Assembly: GCA_008933995.1 (NCBI GenBank)
Contig: WARS01000012.1
Coordinates: 9,039,001-9,103,000 of the forward strand
Reading direction: 5' to 3'
Length of the DNA: 64,000 nt
Source of the DNA: Datnioides undecimradiatus
Lineage: Eukaryota; Chordata; Actinopteri; Lobotiformes; Datnioididae
In this document: piece after piece, positions 14,101-24,830 of the stretch
How positions within the stretch are numbered: the stretch's first letter is position 1
Layout of the letters: every line of letters begins with the position of its first letter
Notes under the pieces: model-generated
What the model was told of the DNA's origin: nothing
The model's input: the letters and a program-made list of their open reading frames with translations, nothing else
Database searches by the model: none
Program-made: the position numbers and the translations under genes

Positions 14101-15425
14101 GACACGTCTTTACTTCTTACCCTGAGGGGAAAGTACCTCACACTGAGGCTATCACCAAAAGGTCAAGCCTCTCCGAATCTCATGGAAACTCCATTCAGGA
14201 TACACACTTCCCGTGCCATACTGGGCTCCGTCCAGCTATCATCTCTGTTACAATAACATTTCCACAACCCGGTGGGGGGATATGAGCTCCAGAGGTGTAG
14301 AGAATGTCAGAACAACACTTTGACCTTTTGATCGGCGTGAATGTAGATGGGCATCTAACACTCTGCTGATGTCAGTAATGCAACCTGTGTCTTTCGCATT
14401 TACTGTGCCCTTTCGCTCTGTCACTGCTCTCCTCACACACCCGATTTCAACATTTAATATCCAGCATTTTTATTTATGAAGCACCTTTCAAATATGGGAT
14501 TACTCACAAAACAAAAGGAGCAACAGCACTGCTAAAAAAATTGATTGAAACAAGGGAGCAAACATCCATCAAGACTGAAGTTTCCGAGGCTGTTTGACCA
14601 TCCGCCAAGCAGTTCTGATATCTGGGGATCTTTACACCTGACTGTTGGACTGGGGTCAGATTTGTTGCTAAATCACTCCCTGCTACTGTGCACACCATTG
14701 GTCTAGTGGCCCTGTGAATTACTGTAACAAAGAAAGTAATTCTCCCTCTGCTCACCTACTGGAGTTTCCTGCAACAAAGCACTCAAACACAAAGTTTATC
14801 TTGATACAACTGCAAGCCAGCAAGTACTCGGATAAAGATGCTGGCGGTAAAACAGACCCTTGAATGAATGGTGCATTGTTCGTCAATTCATCATTGATCA
14901 TGTAGTGGTCGTTTGGTTGAAGCAGACGTATAAAACGGACCATAAAAAAGGGCTACAATATAAAATGTTGTTAAGTGTTTTTGTATGGCTTTATGACCCA
15001 GAAGCACAATAACTCGCTGAAACAATATCCTGAAAATACACTCGCTGAAAATCGCTAAAATCACCCTAACTGCAGTTTTGTGGCTTTGTGGAAGCTTTGT
15101 TGTTCCACACTGAGCGTGAGTCAAAGCCAGACTTGTTCCTCCAGCAGAAAAACAAAGACAAGTGCCTCTTTCACTGTGTCACCGTGACTGGTTATCCTCC
15201 CACGCAGTCATACGCATGTGAGTGCGCACACACACAAGAGTGACACACTGAGAAGCCGGGGCAGCGTCGCCAAGTAGAGCCCGCTACCTCTTACAAACCT
15301 CATGTTTATGCAGACATTTTGTGTGTTTCTGGCTGACAGGGATGGGACTTTGTTGACATACCAGAACAACAGAGGAGATTAGCAAAAAGGAAGAGGAAAG
15401 AAGAAAAAGAGGAAATGAGAACATT

Positions 15426-15481
15426 GAGAGAGGAGAGGAGAGGAGAGGAGAGGAGAGGAGAGGAGGAGAGGAGAGGAGGAG
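15426..15481. repeat. (AGGAG)n purine-only minisatellite-like repeat
   Basis: Fifty-six consecutive purines on the + strand, built mostly from AGGAG units with some AGG slippage near the right end. It lies inside a wider purine-rich stretch that begins near 15365. Confidence 0.9.
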
Positions 15482-17479
15482 CACCATGACAGGTCTAGAA
15501 TTGGCAGTGTTTGAAAAGAGAAGAAAAGATGAAGAGGTGGAGACAAACTAAGGAGGAAGCATCAGCTACCAAGTCAAACCCAGTCATGTGACGGAATATT
15601 GTGTTAAGAAGAGCTCCTAGGTGAGCTTCTGAAGGGAGCAGCTGGTATAGGCAAGATTAGTTGAATGAATGGCATTATGTGCGCATCAGTGTGTGTGTAC
15701 ACGTGCGTGCATTGTCCACTATGAGTAAAGATCCCAGATGGAATAGGTTCATATATCATTCTCCTAATGGTGTTGGCCTTGAGTCAAATCTTTGAGATAT
15801 CTCTTTTTCTCTCTCATTATTACTTAACGACTTCAGGATCCGTCTCCATTTAGCTCTATTTTAGCTCGGCTGTCATAACTGTTGAGATTTACTGTAGAAC
15901 AATTCCTCCCTCCCACCACATTTAACCCAAACATGTCTCTGCCGAGCAGACAGCTGGATTAATAATTGAGATTTCAGTGTTTTCAAGCCATCAGGATGTT
16001 AATATCCTTTTCAGGTCCCAACATGAGCTTGCTTTTACCTTTACCTCCTTGTGGCGGTCTCCATAAACCCATAAATGTTATGTATAAATGTTGATTTTGT
16101 TAGATGCTATCAGTGAAGGGGCCATGTAAAAAGCGTGGTGGGAACCAAAAAATTTGTTTAGCAAAAGGAGCATGTCTAAGATAGAATGTTTTTTGACTCA
16201 AATGGTGGTTGCGTTATTTCAAATATTTGCATGAAGTGAATATGTGGGTATGTGGAAGAAATGCTCAAATTGAAGGTGAAAAGCACAAGAGTGAAGGCTG
16301 CTTTAACAGCGTGTGTAGCAAGGGACAGGGAACTTAAGAATATTTCTAGGTGGTTTTACTCACTCCTATAATATGCACTAGCCTCTTCATGCTGCAGTGT
16401 ATTGAAGGTGGTTTCCACAGGTCAGGGAGCATCTCAGGCAATCACAGTGTGGTTAACAGAAGCAATTTTGATGCTGATGTTATTGTCGAGGTTGGGGGGA
16501 GGTGCAGAGGGTGCAGCTGCTATATCTGGATTGAGCAGTGCCATGCTGGGGAGGCCTGGCGGTCGACAGCCACCTCTAAACTCAAACACTGCGCTTCGAG
16601 CAAATGATCCAAACAGGAACACTCATCCATCCAAGCCAGCCTTCATTAAAGTGGTCCGCCTAACCTCTAATTATAGGATTACAGGGTAGCTTCAGCAGCA
16701 AACACAACAGGGCCTCTGGTTGGATGCAGCTGCCCCCCAAACACACTGATCACTGTACCTAGTGACCCAGGTATCCACCACACACACACACACACACCAC
16801 GCCTCCTGCACAAACCCCAAACACTAATTTGCACAGTTAACAAGTCTTTCTCTCCCCTCCACAGGATGTTGCACACACTTGGGTTTGGACTAACTTTACT
16901 CTAACACACACAAGCCAAACAAGACATGTACCTGGGTAAGTATAGTGCTGACCGTGTGCCTCCCAAACAGACTTAAAAATAACCCCAAGGTGGAGCAGCA
17001 AGGAGAGTCAGTCCCACAGTCTGATAGCAGAGGGTGGCAGACAGGGTCAGGAGAACTCTTCTCAATAACATCTTATTACCCACTGTACACAGGCCTCCCA
17101 GATGTTTAGAGAGGCTGAACCTAAGGAGCCTGTATCACCACTTAAAAGGTCTATTGATTCAGATGAGGGGATGTGCATCCTTCCTTTCCTTTTCTCCTTT
17201 TTAGATATTTTGTATAAATGTAGGCAGCTATAGTGCACATGAACTCCCTCTGTTTTAGTTCCTTCATTCCCTCTGGGGTTAAATCAGTAAATCATCATTG
17301 TGATGTGGCTGAAATGAGGAAGTGACTGAACCTCTTGACATCCACTTTTTGCTATGCTGGCCAACTGGATGTCCAGCGCCCCTATGAGCTGCTCCTTCAG
17401 TTTGTCCAGTTTGCCTGTGTTTAAGCCATTTTACGGCATGGCTCTAGTACTGTTGGTTGTCCGCCACACTTTTATACCA

Positions 17480-18070
17480 CCAACTGTTGGATGGTGCCAT
17501 GAAATGTTGTAAAGACATTTGGGTCCTTGTGGATGAATCCTAGTATTGACTGTGATGAGCCGCTGACTCCTTGAGAGCCATCAGCAGGACTAAACTGTCA
17601 CCTCTCCTGTGAAATATCTCGACATCTGCTTGATCGATTGGCACAAAATTGATGGGACTGGCAGGACGCAGATGATGAAAACTAATATTTTGGTGAGCCT
17701 CTGGGTTTTCTTACAATCCCACCATGAGCTTTAGATTTGAGTATTTTTGTGTGAAAAAAAGTATTAAATGGACCCCAGATTTTCATGGTCCTAATGACTG
17801 TGGTGGCACCATGGGGTTGACCTTTGTGGCACTGGTCATTGAGTCCAAATCTTAACAACCACTGGTTTTAATTTGAACTTAAGTTTGGCAAGTTTTCATT
17901 TTAACGCAAAGATGAATTTTATCCCTGGTGACTCTTTTTAATCTGATCTAAACTTCTTGCCCAGCACAAACACACCTCCAATTACCTGCTGAACTAATAC
18001 AGTTCCCATCAGCCTCTGCTGCACTTTGTTTTTGTTATTGTTGTTTTGCGCAAAGCATCAGCATGTTTAA
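17480..18070 (+). mobile_element. Old interspersed repeat copy (family B), degraded
   Basis: Shares a run of motifs in the same order with the better copy at 28505-28890. These include an AAATATCTC segment followed by a GATTGG segment, a 'GGTCCTAATGACTGTGGTG' segment, and 'CCCATCAGCCTCTGCTGCAC' near the right end. I recall these as parts of a common non-autonomous repeat of percomorph fish. The copy is heavily diverged and its limits are approximate. It has no coding capacity. Confidence 0.45.
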
Positions 18071-21000
18071 ATACAGCGTGATGGAGCTGCTTGCTTAGCT
18101 GCGCTGGAGACTTTCGGTTTCAGCTGACATTTTTATATCATACACATCAGTTTCAATGTTACATTTTTCTTTATTCTGGTGTGAAATGGTATACCATTTC
18201 CTTATTGCGGCACAGCTTCAGTTGTCAACTTCGCTGATGCTAGATTATACTAATGAGAACAAACATCCCACTTTAATTTACTGTTTGTCATGATTATTCA
18301 TGGAAAGAGGAATAAATTTGTATATTTTGGCAAATACACTAATACTGATGTAGAGCTACTGATCTGTTAGGCTACTTAAGATGTGTTTTTAAGCCCTCAG
18401 GCGTCAACGAGGAACAATGAATTCTCCTGAATATTGCATTTCTTCTAAATGAGATGCCAATTATTTTTTATCAACAACTTGCATCATCTGTAAGTAAGAA
18501 CAAGTAATAATCACAGAGAAATTACACAGCTCTCTTGCACGTCCCTAATATGCAATCAAGCAAAATGTCAACCTTGCTTTGTGCTGACACCCACAAGTGA
18601 TAATTGTGTAAACAAAAGGCGCGTCATTCATTCCAAACATTATAGGAAATAGATGGCGGTAACAAGAATACAAACAGTATCAAGAACAACACAGCGGATG
18701 TGAAAGAGGAGCCACTTTGGCCGACAATTCAGAAACAGGTCAGATGATTTCATGTCACCGGGTCTGCTGTGATTACCACTGTTTTAACAGAAGTGATGAT
18801 CACGACAGTTGAAACCTGTCTGTGTTTACACATCTGGCTTCTGAACTGAGCCACTGTAAATGGTGAGGAGGGGCTGAGAGAGGCGGGGGAGGAGGAGGAG
18901 GAGGTTGAGGCGGAGGAACAACATGCAGGCGTGAGGCTGTGGGGGCCAACAGAGAGGCATTGTTATCTGTAATATCCATTCAAATGTGCGTATCAAGATG
19001 CGACAAGTGCGGCGCTGCTCAGAAGGATGGAAGTAGTCTTGTTCCCCACTCAGCCCTGGTCACGCCAAGGGGCAAATTCAGACAAATGAATTTACTCAGA
19101 CAATACATATGGGCATGGCGATTCAGGGGATGTATGAATACTTGCACCAGTGGAGGGATGTGAGCAAGGAGGTCCCGCCTCGATGCATGCGTCCAACCTG
19201 CCGCACCTTCCTTTCTCGATAATAAGCATCTGTCAGCATTTTGTTTCATACGCTTCAAGGGTGACTTTTTCACATTTCATTTTAACTTCATGTGCATTTC
19301 TTATGCCTATAACGGTTGCCCAATGGTTTATACACTGCTGCAAAAATCACGCGTAATTTTTAATAAACATCTGTTGACTGGCTGAACCGATTATAGTATA
19401 TGTCGAACAATGGATGCAGGTTTTTCTTATTCTAATTTATTTTATATTATTTATTATATTATTATTATTATTTGTATTTACAATAATCAAATCCATGCAG
19501 CTTTTTAATATATTCCTGCTTCAAAACAGGTAGTTTAAAGTGAGGCTTTTCCAAAACTTTGTACAAGCTAATACACACACACTTCTAAATGTGTAATCTG
19601 ATGCCACAGGGATGCAAATAAACCTCTTTGTACATGTAGTTTGAACTTTGGAGCCTTGGAGTCAGCGTTAAAGATAAAACAAACAAAAAATAATGGTGTT
19701 TTGATACAGAACTATAAAGGGAAAACCGGTTCATGTTTCACACTAAGTCGAGGTACGTTATGATACAGAATATCAGCCGACAAAATAAAAATGTCATTTT
19801 TCATTTGAACTTGAATCACCTCTTGTCTGAATCTACTCTGCAGACTTTGTACAGTGGCAAACCTCAGCCCTCACACTGATAGCGCAGATAGGAATGGGGA
19901 TAGTGCTATCTTGCTATCCCCTGTGCTATCTCACTGAGAGACACTGCGAGGTGTAGAGGACATAAATCTTGTGTATTTACGACCTGTGCTGTAGTCAGCT
20001 ATCTGTTAGGATGGCCTGCCCTCCTCCTCCTGATCTTGTCTGTGCAAGGTCTGGGTGCTTTCAGCACTGTTGTCACATGGCGTATTGGGTGCCGGTGGTT
20101 TCTCAATCAGCACTTAATGTCACACATTGCAATCGGAGGGTTCTCAGTTAAAATTGAAGCTTTGTTGTTTGAACTCTGCAGAAATAAGTAAGGTGTTGAT
20201 ACCGGAAGATCCCAGAATTGGATCTTTTTGTTTGTTGTTTTTTTTGTTTTGTTTTCTTGCACTGTCATGATTGCTCACATTTTGGCCCAGTAACAGAGTG
20301 AGAGTATTAATTTGGAGTTGCAAATTGTCATCTCACAACAGTCCACTTCTATTACCAGATCTGAGGCACTAATTCCACTGGACAGCATATAAAATGAGTG
20401 ATTAAAAAAAAAAAATACAGAGACAGACAATCAAGCAGTCCGTCTGTTGATTCCTCATGAAAAAGCCCAGCTACGATTGCACAAGACAGGCCTTGTGAAG
20501 AACCATTGACCCATCGACTGCTGTGATCCATGTCTGACTGACATCAATGCACATTCATCTGTGCTTGTTTCACCTCAGGCTAGTGGGCCACAGGCTACAG
20601 TGGCGTGGCGTGAGATTTGGACTGTGCAACAAGCATCACTTTGTCTCCTGTGCTTGCACTATCACTGACATCAAACACCAGCGGAAGAGATCTGATGGAC
20701 CTTTCTTTTTTTTTGCTTTGTTGGGAATTAGTCACTGCCCCGAAATGTCAGCAGTCAGTGTGTCTTGTATATGTAAAACCCTCCATTACACAGCAGTTCA
20801 AGAAAATGGGGAAATACTTCCTACTTTGGAAATACGCCTGACACCTGATGCTTCTCTCTGGAATGAACCAATCGACTCAGGCTCGCTTTACCAGCACACA
20901 CACAATTCAGAGCTCGGGATTAGCAGACATCTCTACGCTGCTGTTTTAATTTTGCCTCTCTATCAGCTTCATTAACATTCACAACTAATGTTTTGTTCCA

Positions 21001-21084
21001 CTGGGTAAATCTCCCCATAGAGCCTATCTTAAGCCATCTCCACTCTTCTCTCTTATGAATCTATTCTGTGTTGGTACAACCACC
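18071..21084. other. Upstream intergenic DNA without recognisable gene
   Basis: AT-rich in places (about 19440-19500) with a small GGA-repeat patch near 18885-18905. Open frames such as 20547-20975 have no recognisable similarity and no splice-supported continuation. Distal regulatory DNA for fam20c could lie here, but nothing in the sequence demonstrates it. Confidence 0.55.
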
Positions 21085-21085
21085 A

Positions 21086-21114
21086 TCTCCCTCCCTCCCT
21101 CTCTCTCTCTCTCT
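21086..21114. repeat. (CCCT)n/(CT)n pyrimidine tract
   Basis: A short pyrimidine-only run: CTCC units changing into CT units. It lies about 1.6 kb upstream of the fam20c start codon. Confidence 0.85.
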
Positions 21115-21645
21115 GGGCTCTTTTTAATTATAAACTAATCTAGGGAGGTAATCACAGACAGCATGATCAGTTACTCATGCATATATGCCATAATATGAAA
21201 TGCAAGCAGTTTATTACCCTGTCTTTCCTGCCTATTTACAGCCCCTAGGAAGCATGGATGCTGCCATTATGCTGTGGCAATTAGCCAGAAAAAGAAACAT
21301 TAGCGCGCTGACTGGATATGGAAGATCTGGTATATATGCTCATGTGCTATATAGGTTAGAGGTCAGAGCTGCACAGTCAGTCAGTTTATTTCTCTGAGTC
21401 TCGCTTTTTTTTTCCTGCCTCTGTGTTGAAAGGTGCTTTGTGGTTTTCATTTCATGCAGCCTTTCGACATTATTGAAGATGCTATTGCGGCTGAGTGGCA
21501 GCAGTGCAGGATGGAAGAGGATCCTCAGACTGATGAGCGGTCTAATAGGCCTGTCTAATGTATCATCGATGGATTGACTGCCGTCTCGGAGGAGACATTT
21601 CTCAGGGATTCCAACAGATGAATCTCAGGGAAAAAAACCCTGCTT

Positions 21646-21669
21646 TGCTGCTGCTGCTGCTGCTGCTGC
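21646..21669. repeat. (TGC)8 triplet repeat
   Basis: Eight uninterrupted TGC/CTG units about 1.1 kb upstream of the fam20c start codon. In one frame they encode a leucine run inside a small ORF that starts at 21618 (see findings). Confidence 0.95.
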
Positions 21670-21810
21670 GTGTGTGCGCCCAGGCTGAATATTGGCCAGT
21701 GGAAAGACGCCCTCTTCTTGCGCAGCCGGGATGTGCAGGGAGGATTTATTCCAAGTGGAATACAGACGAGCAGTTATATGCTTCACATGGTCGCAGTGTC
21801 TCTCTAACTA

Positions 21811-21849
21811 TCCCCTCTCTCTCTCTCTCTTTCTTTCTCTCTCTCTCTA
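21811..21849. repeat. (CT)n pyrimidine tract
   Basis: A nearly pure CT tract upstream of the CpG-rich block. CT/GA tracts are common near vertebrate promoters but are not specific evidence of one. Confidence 0.85.
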
Positions 21850-22427
21850 TCCCTCAGCCAATCTGCGCACAGTGACGCTGCGCAAAGGCTGGATCTAGTC
21901 TTGGCTTCATCATCATATTTAACACACCCACCCACATTCACACATGCTACAAGAGGTGCATTCTCTTATACCGCTGTACTCCTAGAGGTTTGCCTGGCCC
22001 CTGCGGGAGGATTCCTGTCTCCTGTTACCTGTGCATTTTATTCCGTTGGCTCGCCTCAGGTGATTACTCGCGACTAGACGTGATAGAATTACGCGCCCCG
22101 GATCGCTGAGGTGGATGTGAGCACACACGTCGACCACTTTTTGGGGACTTTCCCCTTAAAAAAGCAGTTAAATGTGAAGAGCTGCACTTCCCGTGCTTTT
22201 TTTTCCCGGGTCCCAGCTGATCCGCGGCTACTCTTCCCCGCACAGGATCGAGGCTGGATGGTGAGACCAATGCGCGCCCTCGGACCTCTTGGACACGCAC
22301 GTTTAACGGATCGCTCCCCCCGCGTGTCACAGCTGCTTTTGGATCCTACTCACTCGTCTGCTGCTCCGTGTTCCCCCTGAAATATCTGGTGGCTGACAGG
22401 AGAGGGGACAGCGGCAGCGGGAAGAGG

Positions 22428-22511
22428 ATGTGGCTTGCGCAAATCGACCGCTGGTCTGAGCCGACTCGACCTGCTTTACCTGGACGCTTGCGGATGATTT
22501 TGCGCCTCTGA
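22428..22511 (+). promoter_or_regulatory. Upstream ORF, 27 codons plus stop, in presumptive fam20c 5' leader
   Basis: Starts with ATG at 22428 (A at -3) and ends with TGA at 22509-22511. A second in-frame ATG lies at 22494. Whether it is transcribed depends on the transcription start, which is unknown. Confidence 0.4.
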
Positions 22512-22551
22512 AATCTCGCCAGGACACCCCAGCGAATAAAGCAGGACTCTG

Positions 22552-22581
22552 ATGTTGAAAACACAAAAGGCTGAACACTGA
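22552..22581 (+). promoter_or_regulatory. Upstream ORF, 9 codons plus stop
   Basis: ATG at 22552 and TGA at 22579-22581, entirely upstream of the fam20c start codon. Confidence 0.45.
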
Positions 22582-22608
22582 ATCCTTTACTCAAGACGGC
22601 AAGTGAAG

Positions 22609-22659
22609 ATGGGTCCTACGTGTTTAATGTATATTTCATTAGATTGGCGTCCAGTCTAA
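22609..22659 (+). promoter_or_regulatory. Upstream ORF, 16 codons plus stop, in strong start context
   Basis: ATG at 22609 has A at -3 and G at +4, a stronger context than the fam20c start itself (A at -3, A at +4). It ends with TAA at 22657-22659, 86 bases before the main ATG, so reinitiation would be possible. A second in-frame ATG is at 22627. Confidence 0.5.
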
Positions 22660-22674
22660 TAAACATCATCAGCG

Positions 22675-22680
22675 ATGTAG
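22675..22680 (+). promoter_or_regulatory. Minimal start-stop element (ATG-TAG)
   Basis: An ATG followed immediately by TAG, with G at -3, 65 bases upstream of the main start codon. Start-stop elements are known in other genes to hold initiating ribosomes and lower downstream translation. A role here is inferred. Confidence 0.45.
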
Positions 22681-22745
22681 TCAGCTTGTTCATCTGCGTG
22701 CTCATCATTTGCAGTAAATACTCACATCTGCTCAAACGGGAGACC

Positions 22746-23257
22746 ATGAAGATGATCCTCCTGCGCAAATTCCGGTTTTTGATCCTCATGGTGTTCCTTA
22801 TCGCATGTTCGATGCACATAATGATAGACTTGTTACCGAAGCTGGAGAGGCACAGCAACAGCGGCTGCTCCTGCTCCCACACGCCGAGCGAGGAGCCTCA
22901 GAGCTGGGGGAAGCAGGGCTGGCCTAACAAGCACACCCTGCGGATCCTCCAGGACTTCAGCAACGAGCCCAGCTCAAACGTTTCCTCCCACTCCCTGGAG
23001 AGGAGCCCGGTCATAGGCGACAAAACGCAGGCGTTCAGGAGGCTGGAGCATCACGGGCAGCGTGGTGACAGGAAGAGGCAGTTCATCCAGGACGCCACGG
23101 TGATCAAGAACGTGCCAGTTAAGGGTTCAAGGTTGTCGGCTCTCTATGAGCATCCCTTATATAAAAGATCCGTGCCGCCTCTGACAGATGAGGACACGCT
23201 GTTCAACGTCAACACGGACATCCGATTTGACCCCAAAGCAGCAGAGGACCAGGCATG
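22746..23257 (+). CDS. fam20c: fam20c exon 1: signal anchor and propeptide/linker
   Basis: First coding exon of the Golgi secretory-pathway kinase FAM20C, residues 1-170 plus two bases of codon 171. The protein begins MKMILLRKFRFLILMVF, which closely matches the start of vertebrate FAM20C as I recall it. Residues about 11-30 form a hydrophobic type II signal anchor. Next come a Cys-rich CSCSH stretch (41-45), the conserved WPNKHTLRILQDF (59-71), an N-glycosylation sequon at N78, a variable basic linker (about 86-130), and EHPLY...VPPLT...DTLFNVN (135-156). The ATG at 22746 is the first in its frame after a stop at 22572-22574 and has A at -3. The longer open frame from 22620 would need a GTG start and is not used. 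The donor is GCATG|GTAAAG, and the exon end falls inside codon W171. The variable linker is where FAM20C is known to be cleaved by site-1 protease; the RRLE at 98-101 is only a candidate site. Confidence 0.96.
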
Positions 23258-23418
23258 GTAAAGTGATTTTATAACTTGTCTAAAGAACTTGTCTAAAGAG
23301 CACATTATTGTAACTCTGCCTATGTGCTCATGGGCAGTTGCACAACACCTGTCACCGTTTACACTAAAACCTGACATTCCTCTCTCTCCCTCCCCCCTCC
23401 CCTCCTCACCTCATTTAG
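23258..23418 (+). other. fam20c intron 1 (161 bp)
   Basis: A short GT-AG intron with a strong polypyrimidine tract before the acceptor (about 23380-23416). A 13-bp unit is tandemly duplicated at 23273-23298 near its 5' end. Confidence 0.93.
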
Positions 23419-23594
23419 GAATACTGAAGGCAACGTGGATGAGTTCAGCCCAACAGGGGAGCTGACAGCCGATTCCTACCCCAACTGGCTCCGCTTCCAC
23501 ATTGGGATTAATCGATATGAGCTGTACTCCAGACACAACCCGGTCATCGATGCTCTCCTGAAGGACCTGGTCACCCAGAGGATCACCAGCGTCG
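23419..23594 (+). CDS. fam20c: fam20c exon 2: start of the conserved kinase region
   Basis: Completes W171, encodes residues 172-229 and leaves one base of codon 230. It contains [20 protein letters not shown] and then a segment ending QRITSV. These match the region of FAM20C that leads into the N-lobe of the atypical kinase fold. The acceptor is TTTAG|GAAT after a long pyrimidine tract and the donor is GTCG|GTGAGT, a consensus site. It joins exon 1 in frame (phase 2) and exon 3 in frame (phase 1) with no frame break or stop. The linker just before DSYPN is acidic and variable, as in other family members. In FAM20 proteins this part packs on the kinase core and takes part in dimer contacts; that is family knowledge, not visible here. 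Confidence 0.96.
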
Positions 23595-24809
23595 GTGAGT
23601 CATAAGGGGGTGGAGGGATGGTGAAGGAGGTCTTTTGTGCAATCCTATGTAATATAGGAGAATTACACTTCAGAGTTAATGGTAATTCTCTGCTATTACA
23701 GGAAACAGTTTGCTATTCTATTTAGGCTTGCACAAGTCATTATGACATACATTTCCAGGGTGTTGAGGTTTTAGGATCAGATTTGTGCCATGTCTCCATA
23801 TGACAGTAGCAGAAGGTTGATCAGTTTACCTACCTTTGAACACCGCATCACTGGCGAACTATAATAAACAAGCTAGCATGGCGTCCAGCGTCTGGATCAA
23901 GGGCACATTGACAGGCCACTTGTTTACTGGTGGACACAGCTGTTGAATGTGCTCATGGATTAAACCTGGTCTAAATAGTGTCCTGTGTGAGAAAGCGTCA
24001 TATTTGGTGCCACATGTGACGGATGGCAAGTAGCGCGATGAGAGCCGGGTGTCTCATGATATTTCTACACATTTTTTTTTCCGTAAAATAACACACACAA
24101 AAACACACCTGGGTCACAAATATGTGCATCTTGTCAACAGTAAACATTCGAGCTATATAACAATATAACATACTGATGAATTACATTATACATTATTATT
24201 ATTCCTTCCTGATCTGTTCTCGTGTTCCTGCAGCTGAACATAAGTGAAAAACCCGACATAAAGCGCATTTATTAGTTAGATTGAACCCGCAACCATGGCT
24301 ACAATGATTCAAATAAAATCTAATGGATAATGTTATATTTTATATGAAGAGTTATGAGCTGACATAAGCTTTTACAGAGCTTCTATCACAGAGCTGTGAC
24401 TTTGTAACTGACAGCAATAAAAGTTTAAGTGAAACTGAAATGACATTTGGTTTTGTTGGTCATTCGTGCACATTGAGCCAATTTTAGTGTCCCGTCAGTC
24501 TAAATCATACCACCTAAAGAGGAGAGGGAGCTGACTGGACTGTATCTGAAGGTTTTTCAGCATGGGGAACAGCACAAATATATAATGTAATGTATAAAAA
24601 GTATCCCACATGATCACAAGCTTCCCAAAACCAATCTTTTCTGTTGAATGAAATAAGAAAAAGCCTAACTGGAAACACTGAATGTTGGTCTTAACACAAA
24701 GCCAAAGAGGAATGTGTGTCTCTAACATAACAGGGTCTTGCAGTTAAGAGTGAGAGGAGGTGCTGCTAACCAATTGTGCTCCTGGCCGCCACAGGGACTG
24801 ACAATGTGA

Positions 24810-24830
24810 ACACACACACACACACACACA
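24810..24830. repeat. (CA)10 microsatellite
   Basis: Twenty-one bases of perfect AC repeat in fam20c intron 2. Confidence 0.9.

Larger units (their letters stand above)
5107..17479. other. Upstream intergenic DNA without recognisable gene
   Basis: Open frames of up to 149 codons occur (for example 7676-8107 and 8111-8560), but none resembles a known family. They have ordinary intergenic composition, and several pass through poly-A or poly-T runs. The region contains GT repeats, a GT-AT-GC tract at 11060-11106, an 11-bp inverted repeat at 11540-11610, a pentanucleotide purine repeat at 15426-15481 and purine-rich DNA at about 9360-9495. No RNA gene was recognised. Confidence 0.6.
22021..22745 (+). 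promoter_or_regulatory. CpG-rich promoter and 5' leader region of fam20c
   Basis: By hand count, 22021-22560 holds about 40 CpG dinucleotides in 540 bases. That is close to the number expected from its roughly 57% GC content, whereas most of the window is CpG-poor. Such blocks mark promoters and first exons in vertebrates. The block ends shortly before the fam20c start codon at 22746, so it most likely contains the transcription start and 5' untranslated region. No convincing TATA box was identified and the exact start site cannot be placed from sequence alone. The small upstream ORFs listed separately lie inside it. Confidence 0.65.

Noticed and set aside
16960..17160. Possible further repeat (CACAGTCTGATAGCAGAGGG and neighbours)
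   Set aside because: Resembles sequence seen in some fish retroelements, but I could not connect it with a defined family or a second copy in this window.
22620..22745. N-terminal extension of fam20c from 22620
   Set aside because: The codon at 22620 is GTG, not ATG, and no in-frame ATG occurs before 22746. The conserved protein starts at 22746.
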